From DATDPM01 sp041498815 (GTDB taxonomy: Bacteria > Pseudomonadota > Alphaproteobacteria > DATDPM01): a stretch of DNA of 18,256 nucleotides. Positions 6,797-14,072 of the stretch are shown in pieces. The DNA lies in NCBI GenBank assembly GCA_041498815.1, contig JBGQJC010000047.1, positions 1 to 18,256 of the forward strand. The letters are read 5' to 3'. The notes beneath the pieces are model-generated. The model was not told the origin of the DNA. It was given only the letters and a program-made list of their open reading frames with translations, and made no database searches. Position 1 is the stretch's first letter; each line of letters opens with the position of its first letter. A program made the position numbers and the translations under genes.

Positions 6797-8069
6797 GGCG
6801 GGGCCCGGCAAGTGCGAGCAAGAACGGGGCAAGCTCGCTCAAGACTTGATCCATGACGGCGGACTTGGCTTCCGCGACGCGGCGCGCGGCATGGGCAAGC
6901 CGCCCGGTCTCGAGATCGTCGCTCAAGAGCCTGCCGATCGCTTGGCCAAGCTCCGCTTCATCCATCACCTTGACGGCGGCGTTGGAGCGGGAAAGCTCGG
7001 CGGCGATGTCGCGGAAGTTCTGCATATAGGGTCCATGGACGATGGCGGAGTCGAGCTGCGCGGGCTCGATCGGATTGTGCCCGCCGTGGGGAATGAGCGA
7101 GCCGCCGACGAACGAGATCGGGCAAAGCCGGTAGAAAAGCCCCAGCTCCCCCATGCTGTCGGCGATATAGACCGAGCTCGAAGGCAGCGGATTTTCGCCC
7201 GCCGAGCGCAGCGCAACCATCGCCCCCATCGCGCGCAGCTCCTGTGCTACCGCGCGCCCCCGGCCGGGATGGCGCGGCACGATCACGGTCAGGAGTCTGT
7301 CGTAACGCCGGGAAAGCGTCATGTGGACCCGCCCCACGATCTCTTCCTCGCCGGGATGGGTGCTGGCGGCGAGCCAGCGCGGCCGCGCCGAGACCAGGGC
7401 GGCAAGCTTTGCCCGTTCCGGCTCGTTGGCGGGCAAGGGCTCGGCCGCGAATTTGAGATTGCCGGGTGATGCTACGCGCATCGCGCCCAGCGCCTTGAGC
7501 CGCGCCGCTTCGGTCTCGCTCTGGGCCAGGCACAGATCGAAACTGCCAAGCATCGGCTTGATCGCCCACGAAAAGAACCGCCAGCGGGCAAAGGCGCGGG
7601 GCGAGATGCGCGCATTGACGAGGACCAGCCGCGTCCCGCGTTTTTTGGTCTCGGTCAAAAGATTGGGCCAGAACTCGGATTCGACCCAAAGCGCCAAATC
7701 CGGGTGCCAATGGCCGAGAAAGCTTCGCACGCAATCCACCCGGTCGATGGGGGCGAACTGGTGGAAGGCGCGTTCGGGGAGCCGCTCGGCCATCAACGCC
7801 GCCGAGGTGACGGTGCCGGTCGTAACCAGCACATGAAGCGCAGGATAATCCTCGAGCAGCCGCACGATCAGCGACAGCACCGAAAGCGATTCGCCGACGC
7901 TCGCCGCATGAACCCAGATCAGGGACCCAGCCGGGCGCGCCAAGCCGGGCCGCCCCAAACGCTCGCCGAACCGGGCCTTGTCCTCCTTGCCGGCGGCAAG
8001 CCTGCGGGCGAGAAGGGCGTCGATCAGCGGGGCGGCTGCGGCGGACAAGCCGCGGTAAAGCGCCAGCAT
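6783..8069 (-). CDS. waaA: 3-deoxy-D-manno-octulosonic acid (Kdo) transferase WaaA
   Basis: WaaA (KdtA, glycosyltransferase family 30) moves Kdo from CMP-Kdo onto lipid IVA at the cytoplasmic face. The 428 residues have a hydrophobic N-terminus (LYRGLSAAAAPLIDALL) and the motif WVHAASVGES, in which Glu60 matches the catalytic base of the family. TTGTVTSAALM, WVESEFWPNLL and LVNARIS follow, then the second Rossmann domain with ASTHPGEEE, VPRHPGR and SFVGGSLIPHGGHNPIEPA, all diagnostic. The ATG at 8069 shares its A with the TGA of the DUF374 gene (TGATG). Whether it adds one Kdo or two cannot be told from sequence. Confidence 0.95.
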   Translation of the reverse strand: MLALYRGLSAAAAPLIDALLARRLAAGKEDKARFGERLGRPGLARPAGSLIWVHAASVGESLSVLSLIVRLLEDYPALHVLVTTGTVTSAALMAERLPERAFHQFAPIDRVDCVRSFLGHWHPDLALWVESEFWPNLLTETKKRGTRLVLVNARISPRAFARWRFFSWAIKPMLGSFDLCLAQSETEAARLKALGAMRVASPGNLKFAAEPLPANEPERAKLAALVSARPRWLAASTHPGEEEIVGRVHMTLSRRYDRLLTVIVPRHPGRGRAVAQELRAMGAMVALRSAGENPLPSSSVYIADSMGELGLFYRLCPISFVGGSLIPHGGHNPIEPAQLDSAIVHGPYMQNFRDIAAELSRSNAAVKVMDEAELGQAIGRLLSDDLETGRLAHAARRVAEAKSAVMDQVLSELAPFLLALAGPRHAGA

Positions 8070-8824
8070 CACCGGGCAACCGTCCGCGCTTCCGCTTCGC
8101 CCATCGAGGGGCGCCATTCCCGCGCATCGGGCGCTACCGCACTTTGCCGGCACAAGAGATCGGCGGTCTCGGTCACCGCATTGAGGCGCTTCTCGATCGC
8201 ACGGCGCGCGGCATCGAGCGCCGCGTCATCGGCCTCGGCCGGAACCAGGATCGGCGCGCCCCAGACGAAGACTCCGCGCCCGAAGGGAAGCGCCACCAAA
8301 AACCGGTCCCAGCTTTTCAGCAACCGGCGCGGGCGCGAGCCGTAAGCCGCGCACAGGACCGGCACGCCCGCAAGCCGCGCCACCTGCGCCACGCCGAGGC
8401 TGGCTCTCATGCGCGGGCCCGCGGGTCCGTCGGGCGTGATGCCGATGCATGCGTTTTGCTTCAACAAGCGCACGAGCGTGCGCAGCGCCGCACCCCCGCC
8501 CCGCGCGGTCGAACCGGCAACGGTCGCAATTCCGAAATGGGAAACGGTTTTGGCGATGATCTGGCCGTCGCGGTGGCGTGAGATCAGCATATGAATGGGA
8601 ACGCCCCGGTCCCAGGAATAGGGCATCATCAACAGCCGTCCGTGCCAAAAGCACAGGATGAATGGGCGCTTCGATTGCCAAAACGCGCGCGGGATGTCGC
8701 CGCCCACGACCCGGAACCGCGAAGTCCAATAAACGAACCGGATGTAAAGCGCGGCACAGGCGCAAAGCACGCGGCGCAATCCGTCGCTTTGCAGAATGCG
8801 CCGGCGCAAATTCATCCGCGTCAC
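8069..8824 (-). CDS. DUF374 (LpxJ-type) lysophospholipid/lipid A acyltransferase
   Basis: The DUF374 family includes LpxJ, a late lipid A acyltransferase known from Helicobacter and Campylobacter. The 251-residue protein has an N-terminal membrane-associated stretch (LCACAALYIRFVYW, 20-33), then FWHGRLLMMP (59-68), SRHRDG (82-87), GSTARGGGAALR (104-115) and TPDGPAGPR (130-138), the order typical of DUF374. Its position between msbA and waaA, overlapping both, supports a lipid A role, for example adding a secondary acyl chain. That role is inference, as are its acyl donor and target. The GTG start at 8824 overlaps the msbA stop (GTGA); the ATG at 8815 is an equally possible start giving three residues fewer. 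Confidence 0.85.
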   Translation of the reverse strand: MTRMNLRRRILQSDGLRRVLCACAALYIRFVYWTSRFRVVGGDIPRAFWQSKRPFILCFWHGRLLMMPYSWDRGVPIHMLISRHRDGQIIAKTVSHFGIATVAGSTARGGGAALRTLVRLLKQNACIGITPDGPAGPRMRASLGVAQVARLAGVPVLCAAYGSRPRRLLKSWDRFLVALPFGRGVFVWGAPILVPAEADDAALDAARRAIEKRLNAVTETADLLCRQSAVAPDAREWRPSMGEAEARTVAR

Positions 8825-10635
8825 GAGGAGACGATCTGGACGCGGGCGCGGCCGTGTTTGGCCGCTTCGTCGGCGAATTGCAGGGCGTAAAGCCGCGCGT
8901 AAGTGCCGCCCTTCGCCAAAAGCTCGGCATGGGTCCCGGATTCGACCACCCGGCCCGCCTCGATCCCATAGATCAGATCGGCGTCGATCACGGTGGACAA
9001 ACGGTGCGCGATCACGAGGGTCGTGCGCCCCTTCATGAGTTCGGCCAGGGCGGCCTGAATCAATCGCTCGGATTCGGAATCGAGCGAGGACGTCGCCTCG
9101 TCCAGCAGCAATATCGGCGCGTTCTTCACCATCGCCCGCGCGATCGAGATTCGTTGCCGCTGGCCGCCCGAAAGCTTGATCCCGTGCTCGCCCACGAGCG
9201 TGTCATAGCCCTGGGGCAGGTTGACGATGAACTCATGGGCGGCGGCGCGCTTGGCGGCCTGCACGATGTCTTCCTCGCTGCAACCCCATTTGCCGTAGGC
9301 GATGTTGGCGCGCACCGTGTCGTCGAAAAGCGAGATCTCCTGGCTCACCAGCGCCAAGTTGGCGCGCAGGCTAGAGAGCGTCACCTCGCGCAAATCCTCG
9401 CCGTCGATGGTCACGGCGCCGCTCTCGACGTCATAGAAGCGCGGGATGAGATTGAGGATGGTCGATTTCCCCGCCCCCGAAGGCCCGACCAAGGCGACCG
9501 TTTTTCCCGCCGGAACCTCGAGCGATAAATTGCTCAGGGCGGGATGGCCGGCGCTATAAGCAAACGCCACGCGCTCGAATCGGATCGCTCCGCCGCGCAC
9601 CGCCAGCGGCCGCGCCCCCGCCCGGTCGGTGATTTGGGGCTCGATGTCGAGCATGGCGAAGACCCGCTCGGCCGCGCCCAGCCCCTCCTGGAGATAGCTG
9701 TTCAGGCTTCCGATCGCCTTCATCGGCTGGTACGCCATGAAGAATGCGGCGATGAAGGAAAAGAAGGTTCCCGGCGTAGCAGTGCCCGCGATCACCCGGC
9801 CGCCGCTGTAATAGATCACGATCGCGGCGCCGACGAATCCCAAAATCTCCATCAGCGGCCGGGCGATCGAGCGCACCCGTGCCGCCTTGAAAGTCTGGCG
9901 GAACACGGCGTCGATGATTTTCCCGGCGCGCAGGCCTTCATAGGCCTCCATCCCGTAGGCCTTGACGTGGCGCGCCCCCTGGAAGGCCTGGGAAAGCAGG
10001 GTCGCGAGATTGGCGATCTCGGCTTGCGTGTTGGCGGAGACGCGCCGGATCCGCCGCCCCAGGCGCACCACGGGAATGACCGCCAGCGGAAACACGAAGG
10101 AGACCGCAAGCGCCAGCTTCCAATCCTGATAGAACATGACCCCGACCAGGGCGATGAGCGTCAACAGCTCGCGCCCCATGCTGATGAGCGCGTTGGAAAC
10201 CGCGGCGCGCAGCAGGTTCACGTCGTTGGTGAAGCGCGAGATCAGGTTTCCGGTCGCGGTGTTGTGGAAGAAGGCGAGGTCCGCGCGCATCAAATGGGCG
10301 AACATCTCGTTCTGCAGATCGGCGATGATGCGAAGCCCGGCGTTGTTGGTGAGCATCGCCTGGCCGTAATCGGCGATCCCCTTCAGCACCACCGCGGCGA
10401 CCAGCGCCAGCGGCACGATCACCAGCATGGTCTGATCTTTTTGCCCGAACACGTTGTCGAGCGCCGGCTTCATCAGCCAGGCGGTGAATGCCGTCGCCCC
10501 GGCGTAAACCGCCATGCACAGCACGGCCAGCAAAAGCCGCCCGGTATAGGGCCGCACATACCGGCCCAAGAGCCGGCGCATGAGGGCCAGCGAGCTTTGC
10601 TTTTCGGCGGCGGTGCGCTCTTGTCGTAGCGTCAA
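8821..10635 (-). CDS. msbA: MsbA-type lipid A flippase: ABC transporter, fused membrane and ATPase domains
   Basis: MsbA homodimers flip core-lipid A from the inner to the outer leaflet of the inner membrane. The transmembrane domain of six helices spans about residues 30-315, and the nucleotide-binding domain follows. It has Walker A GPSGAGKST (384-392), the signature LSGGQRQR (488-495), Walker B ILLLDEATSSLD (508-519) and H-loop His544 in IAHRLST. Neighbouring waaA, lpxK and the DUF374 gene favour lipid A over drug export. The start is set at TTG 10635 (604 residues), which has GGAGGG about ten bases upstream and lies below a promoter-like site. The longer frame from TTG 10680 would begin inside that site; ATG 10581 is a shorter alternative. 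Confidence 0.9.
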   Translation of the reverse strand: MTLRQERTAAEKQSSLALMRRLLGRYVRPYTGRLLLAVLCMAVYAGATAFTAWLMKPALDNVFGQKDQTMLVIVPLALVAAVVLKGIADYGQAMLTNNAGLRIIADLQNEMFAHLMRADLAFFHNTATGNLISRFTNDVNLLRAAVSNALISMGRELLTLIALVGVMFYQDWKLALAVSFVFPLAVIPVVRLGRRIRRVSANTQAEIANLATLLSQAFQGARHVKAYGMEAYEGLRAGKIIDAVFRQTFKAARVRSIARPLMEILGFVGAAIVIYYSGGRVIAGTATPGTFFSFIAAFFMAYQPMKAIGSLNSYLQEGLGAAERVFAMLDIEPQITDRAGARPLAVRGGAIRFERVAFAYSAGHPALSNLSLEVPAGKTVALVGPSGAGKSTILNLIPRFYDVESGAVTIDGEDLREVTLSSLRANLALVSQEISLFDDTVRANIAYGKWGCSEEDIVQAAKRAAAHEFIVNLPQGYDTLVGEHGIKLSGGQRQRISIARAMVKNAPILLLDEATSSLDSESERLIQAALAELMKGRTTLVIAHRLSTVIDADLIYGIEAGRVVESGTHAELLAKGGTYARLYALQFADEAAKHGRARVQIVSS

Positions 10636-10678
10636 GCTTGGTTGTCCCTCCGGCGCCCGAAACCCCGGGGCCCGGCGC

Positions 10679-10708
10679 AAGATACCACGCGGCCCTTGCC
10701 CCGGCCAA
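10679..10708 (-). promoter_or_regulatory. Predicted promoter of the msbA-DUF374-waaA-lpxK operon
   Basis: On the minus strand TTGGCC (10708-10703) and TATCTT (10684-10679) are separated by 18 bases. Transcription would start near 10672, leaving a leader of about 37 bases that contains GGAGGG before the TTG at 10635. The 133 bases between the CysQ-like gene and msbA contain no other gene. The boxes are identified by eye; read-through from upstream genes is also possible. Confidence 0.45.
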
Positions 10709-10768
10709 CGCTAAGGGCCGGGTTTCGCAAGGCTTTCGGGGATCAGGGGTGGGAAATACGGCGGGAAA

Positions 10769-11581
10769 TCAGGAGTGGGAGAGGCGCGCCAGCAATTGCC
10801 CGTGGAGCACGGGCGAGGCCGCCAAGACGCTCTCATGCAGCCGGCCCTGATAGCGGAGTGCCGCACCCGTGCCGTCGGTGATACGGCCTCCCGCCTCGGT
10901 CAAGACCAGATGGGCGGCGGCCAGATCCCAGTCGCTCTTGGGCGACAGCGCCACCACCGCATCCGCCTGGCCCGAGGCGACGAGCGCGATCTTGTAGGCA
11001 ATCGACCCGATCGGCGCCATCTCGCAGCCGATGAAGGCGCTGGCCTCGCCCAGGCGCTGGAACTCGCGCCAGGAAACCAAGAGCCGGATGCCGGTGGACT
11101 TTTGATTGCGCGCGACCGCGATCACGCTGCCGTTGAGCCGCGCGCCGGCACCCGCAACCGCCTCGAAGAATTCGCGGGTCTCGGGATTGAAGACGGCGGC
11201 CGCCACCGGCAAGCCGTTGGAAACGAGGGCCACCGCCACCGCATATTCGCGCCGCCCCTTCAAAAAAGACCTGGTCCCGTCGATGGGATCGACCACGAAG
11301 GAGCGCGCACTCTTGCCCGGTGCCGCGACACTTTCCTCGGAAACCCAGCCGTAATCGGGCCGCGCCTCCAACAGCGTCCGGCGCAGGAAATCATCGACCG
11401 CGAAATCGGCCTCGCTCACCGGATCGCCCGGGTGCTTGTCCCAGCCGCGTAAGCCCCGCTTGAAATAATCGCTGGCGATGGCGCCGGCCTTGCGCGCGGC
11501 CTCGCAGATTAGGGCGTGGTCGGCGCCGTCCGCCGCGCTCACCGCGGGCCAAAGGTCGATGGCGGGCGCGGGATTGGCCAT
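10769..11581 (-). CDS. Inositol monophosphatase-family phosphatase, probably 3'(2'),5'-bisphosphate nucleotidase (CysQ-like)
   Basis: Members remove a phosphate in a Mg-dependent, lithium-sensitive reaction; CysQ recycles PAP from sulfate assimilation to AMP. The 270 residues contain every metal-site motif: DPVSEADFAVD (53-63), GWVSEES with Glu83 (78-84), VVDPIDGTRSF with Asp98, Asp101 and Thr103 (96-106) and SDWDLAAAHLVLTEAGG with Asp219 (216-232). The CysQ reading rests mainly on neighbours: alphaproteobacteria often place cysQ between pmbA and the lipid A genes. HisN-type histidinol phosphatase and true inositol monophosphatase share these motifs and are not excluded. The ATG at 11581 lies two bases after the pmbA stop, so the two are likely co-transcribed. 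Confidence 0.82.
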   Translation of the reverse strand: MANPAPAIDLWPAVSAADGADHALICEAARKAGAIASDYFKRGLRGWDKHPGDPVSEADFAVDDFLRRTLLEARPDYGWVSEESVAAPGKSARSFVVDPIDGTRSFLKGRREYAVAVALVSNGLPVAAAVFNPETREFFEAVAGAGARLNGSVIAVARNQKSTGIRLLVSWREFQRLGEASAFIGCEMAPIGSIAYKIALVASGQADAVVALSPKSDWDLAAAHLVLTEAGGRITDGTGAALRYQGRLHESVLAASPVLHGQLLARLSHS

Positions 11582-11583
11582 CT

Positions 11584-12927
11584 TTACGTTCCCGCCACCG
11601 TCAGGCCCTCGATCCGAAGCGTCGGCGCATCGATGCCGAACCGGAATTCGAGATCGTTCGCCGCCGTCATGTTCCGGAACATGTCCTTCAAATTTCCCGC
11701 CACCGTCAATTCGGCCACCGGGTACGCAATCTCCCCGTTCTCGATCCAGAAGCCCGAGGCGCCCCGGCTGTAATCGCCGGTCACCATGTTGATGCCGAAG
11801 CCCATGAGCTCGGTCACGTAGAATCCCGATTTGATATCGGCGATCAGTTCCTTGGGCGATAACTTGCCTGCTTCGAGATAAAGATTGGTCGCGGCGGGCG
11901 AGGGCGGGCCCGAGGTGCCGCGCACCGCATGGCCGGTGGTCTTGAGTTTCAATTTCCGGGCCGAGCGCAGATCGAGAAGCCAGGTCTGCAACACGCCCGC
12001 ATCCACCACAAGGCGCCTGCCGGTTGCGATGCCTTCGGCGTCGAAGGGGCGCGAGCGAAGCCCGCGCTTGCGGTGCGGCTCATCGGTGATGGAAATATCG
12101 CGGGAGAACACCATCTCTCCCATCTTGTCCTTGAGGAAGCTGGTGCCGCGCGCAATCGAAGCCCCGTTTATGGCGCCCGCCAGGTGGCTCACCAGCGATT
12201 TCGATACCCGCGGATCGAAGACGACCGGCGCCTTGGCGGATTTCATCTTGCGCGGGTTGAGGCGCCGGACCGCTCTAGTCCCGGCCCTGCGGCCGATCTC
12301 TTCCGGGGCCTCGAGATCGGCCCCGTAAACGGCGCTCCCATATTCGTAATCCTGCTCCATCCCGGTGCCAGAGCCTGCCAAGACCACCACCGTAAGATTG
12401 TGCCGGGTAATCGTGTAGGAGCCGTTAAAGCCGTTGCTGGCGAGAAGCGCCATCCGTGTCCGGCTCCAACCCGCCTCCGCCCCTTCCGAGTTGGTGACGC
12501 CCGGTACCTCGCGCGCCGCAGCCTCGGCGCGTTTGGCCAGCGCGGCCAGCGCCCCGGCATCGGGCTCGGCCGCATCGAAAGAATCGATATCGGGGAAGCT
12601 TTTCGTGATCTCGCTCGCACCCGCCAAGCCGCAATCGGGGTCGACGGGCACGGCGCGCGCCATGGCCACCGCGCGCGAGACGAGATCGGAAAGCGCATCT
12701 TTCGAGGTGTCGGAAGCGGAGACGACCGCTTGTCTTTTGCCGATGAAAACCCGCAAGCCCACCTCGGAGCCTTCCGCGCGCTCGACGCGCTCCGGTTCGC
12801 CCAGGCGCTGCGCCGCCGAGATCGCCGCCGATTGGACGAACAGCGCATCCGCCCCATCCGCCCCCGCCTTTCTGGCGCGGGCGATAACGTCGGAGAGCAG
12901 GTCTAAGTCTTCGGTCACTGCCGGCAT
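11584..12927 (-). CDS. pmbA: TldE/PmbA, partner subunit of the TldD metalloprotease
   Basis: PmbA (TldE) pairs with TldD to form a hollow protease. In E. coli this matures microcin B17 and degrades the CcdA antitoxin; elsewhere it processes modified peptides. The 447 residues show EVGLRVFIGKRQAVVSASD near residue 55, NSEGAEAGWSRTRMALLASNG near 145, and the family's C-terminal block around 380-405 (VTGDYSRGASGFWIENGEIA, then YPVAELTVAGNL). The HExxxH zinc motif of TldD is absent, as expected for TldE. tldD is not in this window, which is common. The ATG at 12927 has only a weak ribosome site. Upstream, GTGTC (12967-12971) and GACAC (12977-12981) form a small inverted repeat of unknown meaning. 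Confidence 0.93.
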   Translation of the reverse strand: MPAVTEDLDLLSDVIARARKAGADGADALFVQSAAISAAQRLGEPERVERAEGSEVGLRVFIGKRQAVVSASDTSKDALSDLVSRAVAMARAVPVDPDCGLAGASEITKSFPDIDSFDAAEPDAGALAALAKRAEAAAREVPGVTNSEGAEAGWSRTRMALLASNGFNGSYTITRHNLTVVVLAGSGTGMEQDYEYGSAVYGADLEAPEEIGRRAGTRAVRRLNPRKMKSAKAPVVFDPRVSKSLVSHLAGAINGASIARGTSFLKDKMGEMVFSRDISITDEPHRKRGLRSRPFDAEGIATGRRLVVDAGVLQTWLLDLRSARKLKLKTTGHAVRGTSGPPSPAATNLYLEAGKLSPKELIADIKSGFYVTELMGFGINMVTGDYSRGASGFWIENGEIAYPVAELTVAGNLKDMFRNMTAANDLEFRFGIDAPTLRIEGLTVAGT

Positions 12928-13020
12928 TTTTCGGGTCTATCTCGGCAAGGATTGATTTTAGCGCGGGTGTCTGGGCGACACTCTATTTAGGGGCGGGCGG
13001 GGGTTATTTCCAGGGCGGGC

Positions 13021-13061
13021 TAACTCCCTCTCCCCGTGCGGGAGAGGGGCGGGGTGAGGGG
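13021..13061. repeat. Short palindromic (REP-like) intergenic repeat
   Basis: CCCTCTCCC (13026-13034) pairs perfectly with GGGAGAGGG (13040-13048) around the loop CGTGC, followed by GCGGGGTGAGGGGC. Such elements, with a CTCTCCC stem and a GGGTGAGGG tail, are dispersed through many proteobacterial genomes. It lies in the 173-base gap between pmbA and the HEPN gene, exactly where composition changes from GC-rich to AT-richer. No second copy was found in the window. A transcription-ending role is possible, but there is no T-run. Confidence 0.6.
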
Positions 13062-13100
13062 CGTTGCACTCAATCGGCCAGAAACACCATATTGATGCGT

Positions 13101-13790
13101 TCATAAGTTACGCGGTTCGATGTCCTCTTTACGAAACTCGCGCCGATCTACCCGCTCCTGGCGCTCTGCATCAGCTCTTAGTCCATCATCGAGCACATAT
13201 AATAATGATGCAGCCCCACCAGACGGCGAGGGGAAATCGAAGTGCGACGTTGAATCTGTGTAGTGCTCTGTGACTGCGTTTAATACGTCAACGATGGACT
13301 TGAGCGCTTGTTTCACGCTCATTCGGCTCGCGGGTTCCAGAAGCTTGGCACCCTCATGAAGAGCAAGATCCAAATCGCGGTGGGCGATGTGCCGGTTGCG
13401 CCAGTCTCGGCAAAACTGAGCATTGTTAATTGCGATATCGACTAGATGAGACACCGTTTTCTTGGTGCCGGCGTCGTTCACTAAATCTGGGAGCCTTTGA
13501 ATAGTTAAGTTCGCCTTTCCAGCGGAGTTAGGATGATCCGTCAGTCGCGCTATGTGAAGGATTGTATCGTCCCAAAGCGAATCTTGGACGAACCTGAAAA
13601 AACGCGGCGCCGCTGCATTCAACAATTCGAACCGGGATTCCTTTGTTCCGAATAACTCCACATATTCAGCCCATTTTGCATGAAGCCAAGCGGTCTCTTG
13701 CCAAAGCGCATGAAATTCTTGACCCAGCGGCTTTCCCATACGCTCGATGTATTCGGCTTTTGCTTGTTCGGCTGTCAGATATCTACCCAT
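13101..13790 (-). CDS. HEPN/AbiU2-like protein, possible RNase toxin or defence component
   Basis: The 229-residue protein is predicted to be all-helical and resembles the HEPN_AbiU2 group, named after the lactococcal abortive-infection protein AbiU. Characteristic stretches are LHAKWAEYVELFGTKESRFE (36-55), SLWDDTILHIARLTD (71-85) and the HEPN-type signature CRDWRNRHIAHRDLD (127-141). There Arg131 and His137 fit the Rx4-6H pattern of HEPN RNases. RNase activity and antiphage function are inference. The gene is AT-richer than its neighbours and divergent from the SIR2-like gene at 14073, suggesting horizontal acquisition. The ATG at 13790 is preferred; GTG 13799 is in frame, with GAGAG too close to it. 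No antitoxin-like partner such as MNT is adjacent. Confidence 0.72.
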   Translation of the reverse strand: MGRYLTAEQAKAEYIERMGKPLGQEFHALWQETAWLHAKWAEYVELFGTKESRFELLNAAAPRFFRFVQDSLWDDTILHIARLTDHPNSAGKANLTIQRLPDLVNDAGTKKTVSHLVDIAINNAQFCRDWRNRHIAHRDLDLALHEGAKLLEPASRMSVKQALKSIVDVLNAVTEHYTDSTSHFDFPSPSGGAASLLYVLDDGLRADAERQERVDRREFRKEDIEPRNL

Positions 13791-14072
13791 TGCTGACACT
13801 GGCTCTCTTTCAACTCGGGACGGTCGATTTGCGCATCCTGCTGGTCAATGGAATGGGCTCGCACGTTATTTTACTGCAAACCACAGGTATGGTCGAATCG
13901 ACTGAATAATTCGGTCACTTGATCGCACGGCCATCCAAGGCGATTGTCTACGTCATATTGTTTTCCCTGGAGATGCGCCCCGCGCACTAGTTCAATTTCA
14001 GTTATACTCAACTCGTGAGTACAATCATTCCTGCCGCGATTATCCCGCGGTCCCGAATAGAAAGCAGTCCTC
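13791..14072. other. AT-richer divergent spacer between the HEPN and SIR2-like genes
   Basis: These 282 bases hold no gene I can support. The minus strand is open from 14263 to 13871 (130 codons), but its first third runs through the SIR2-like gene and it has no recognisable motif. Its last 50 or so residues, ending HTCGLQ, look mildly protein-like and could be a decayed gene end. The spacer also holds the inverted repeat at 14005-14021. Confidence 0.4.
14003..14021. promoter_or_regulatory. 17-bp inverted repeat over a -10-like box upstream of the SIR2-like gene
   Basis: TACTCA (14005-14010) and TGAGTA (14016-14021) are perfect inverted arms around ACTCG, the shape of a dimeric repressor operator. 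The left arm overlaps TATACT (14003-14008), a good -10 hexamer reading toward the SIR2-like gene, whose ATG is 51 bases past the repeat. No clear -35 box stands at 16-18 bases. No repressor gene is adjacent, so any regulator would be encoded elsewhere or be one of the two products. Confidence 0.35.
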
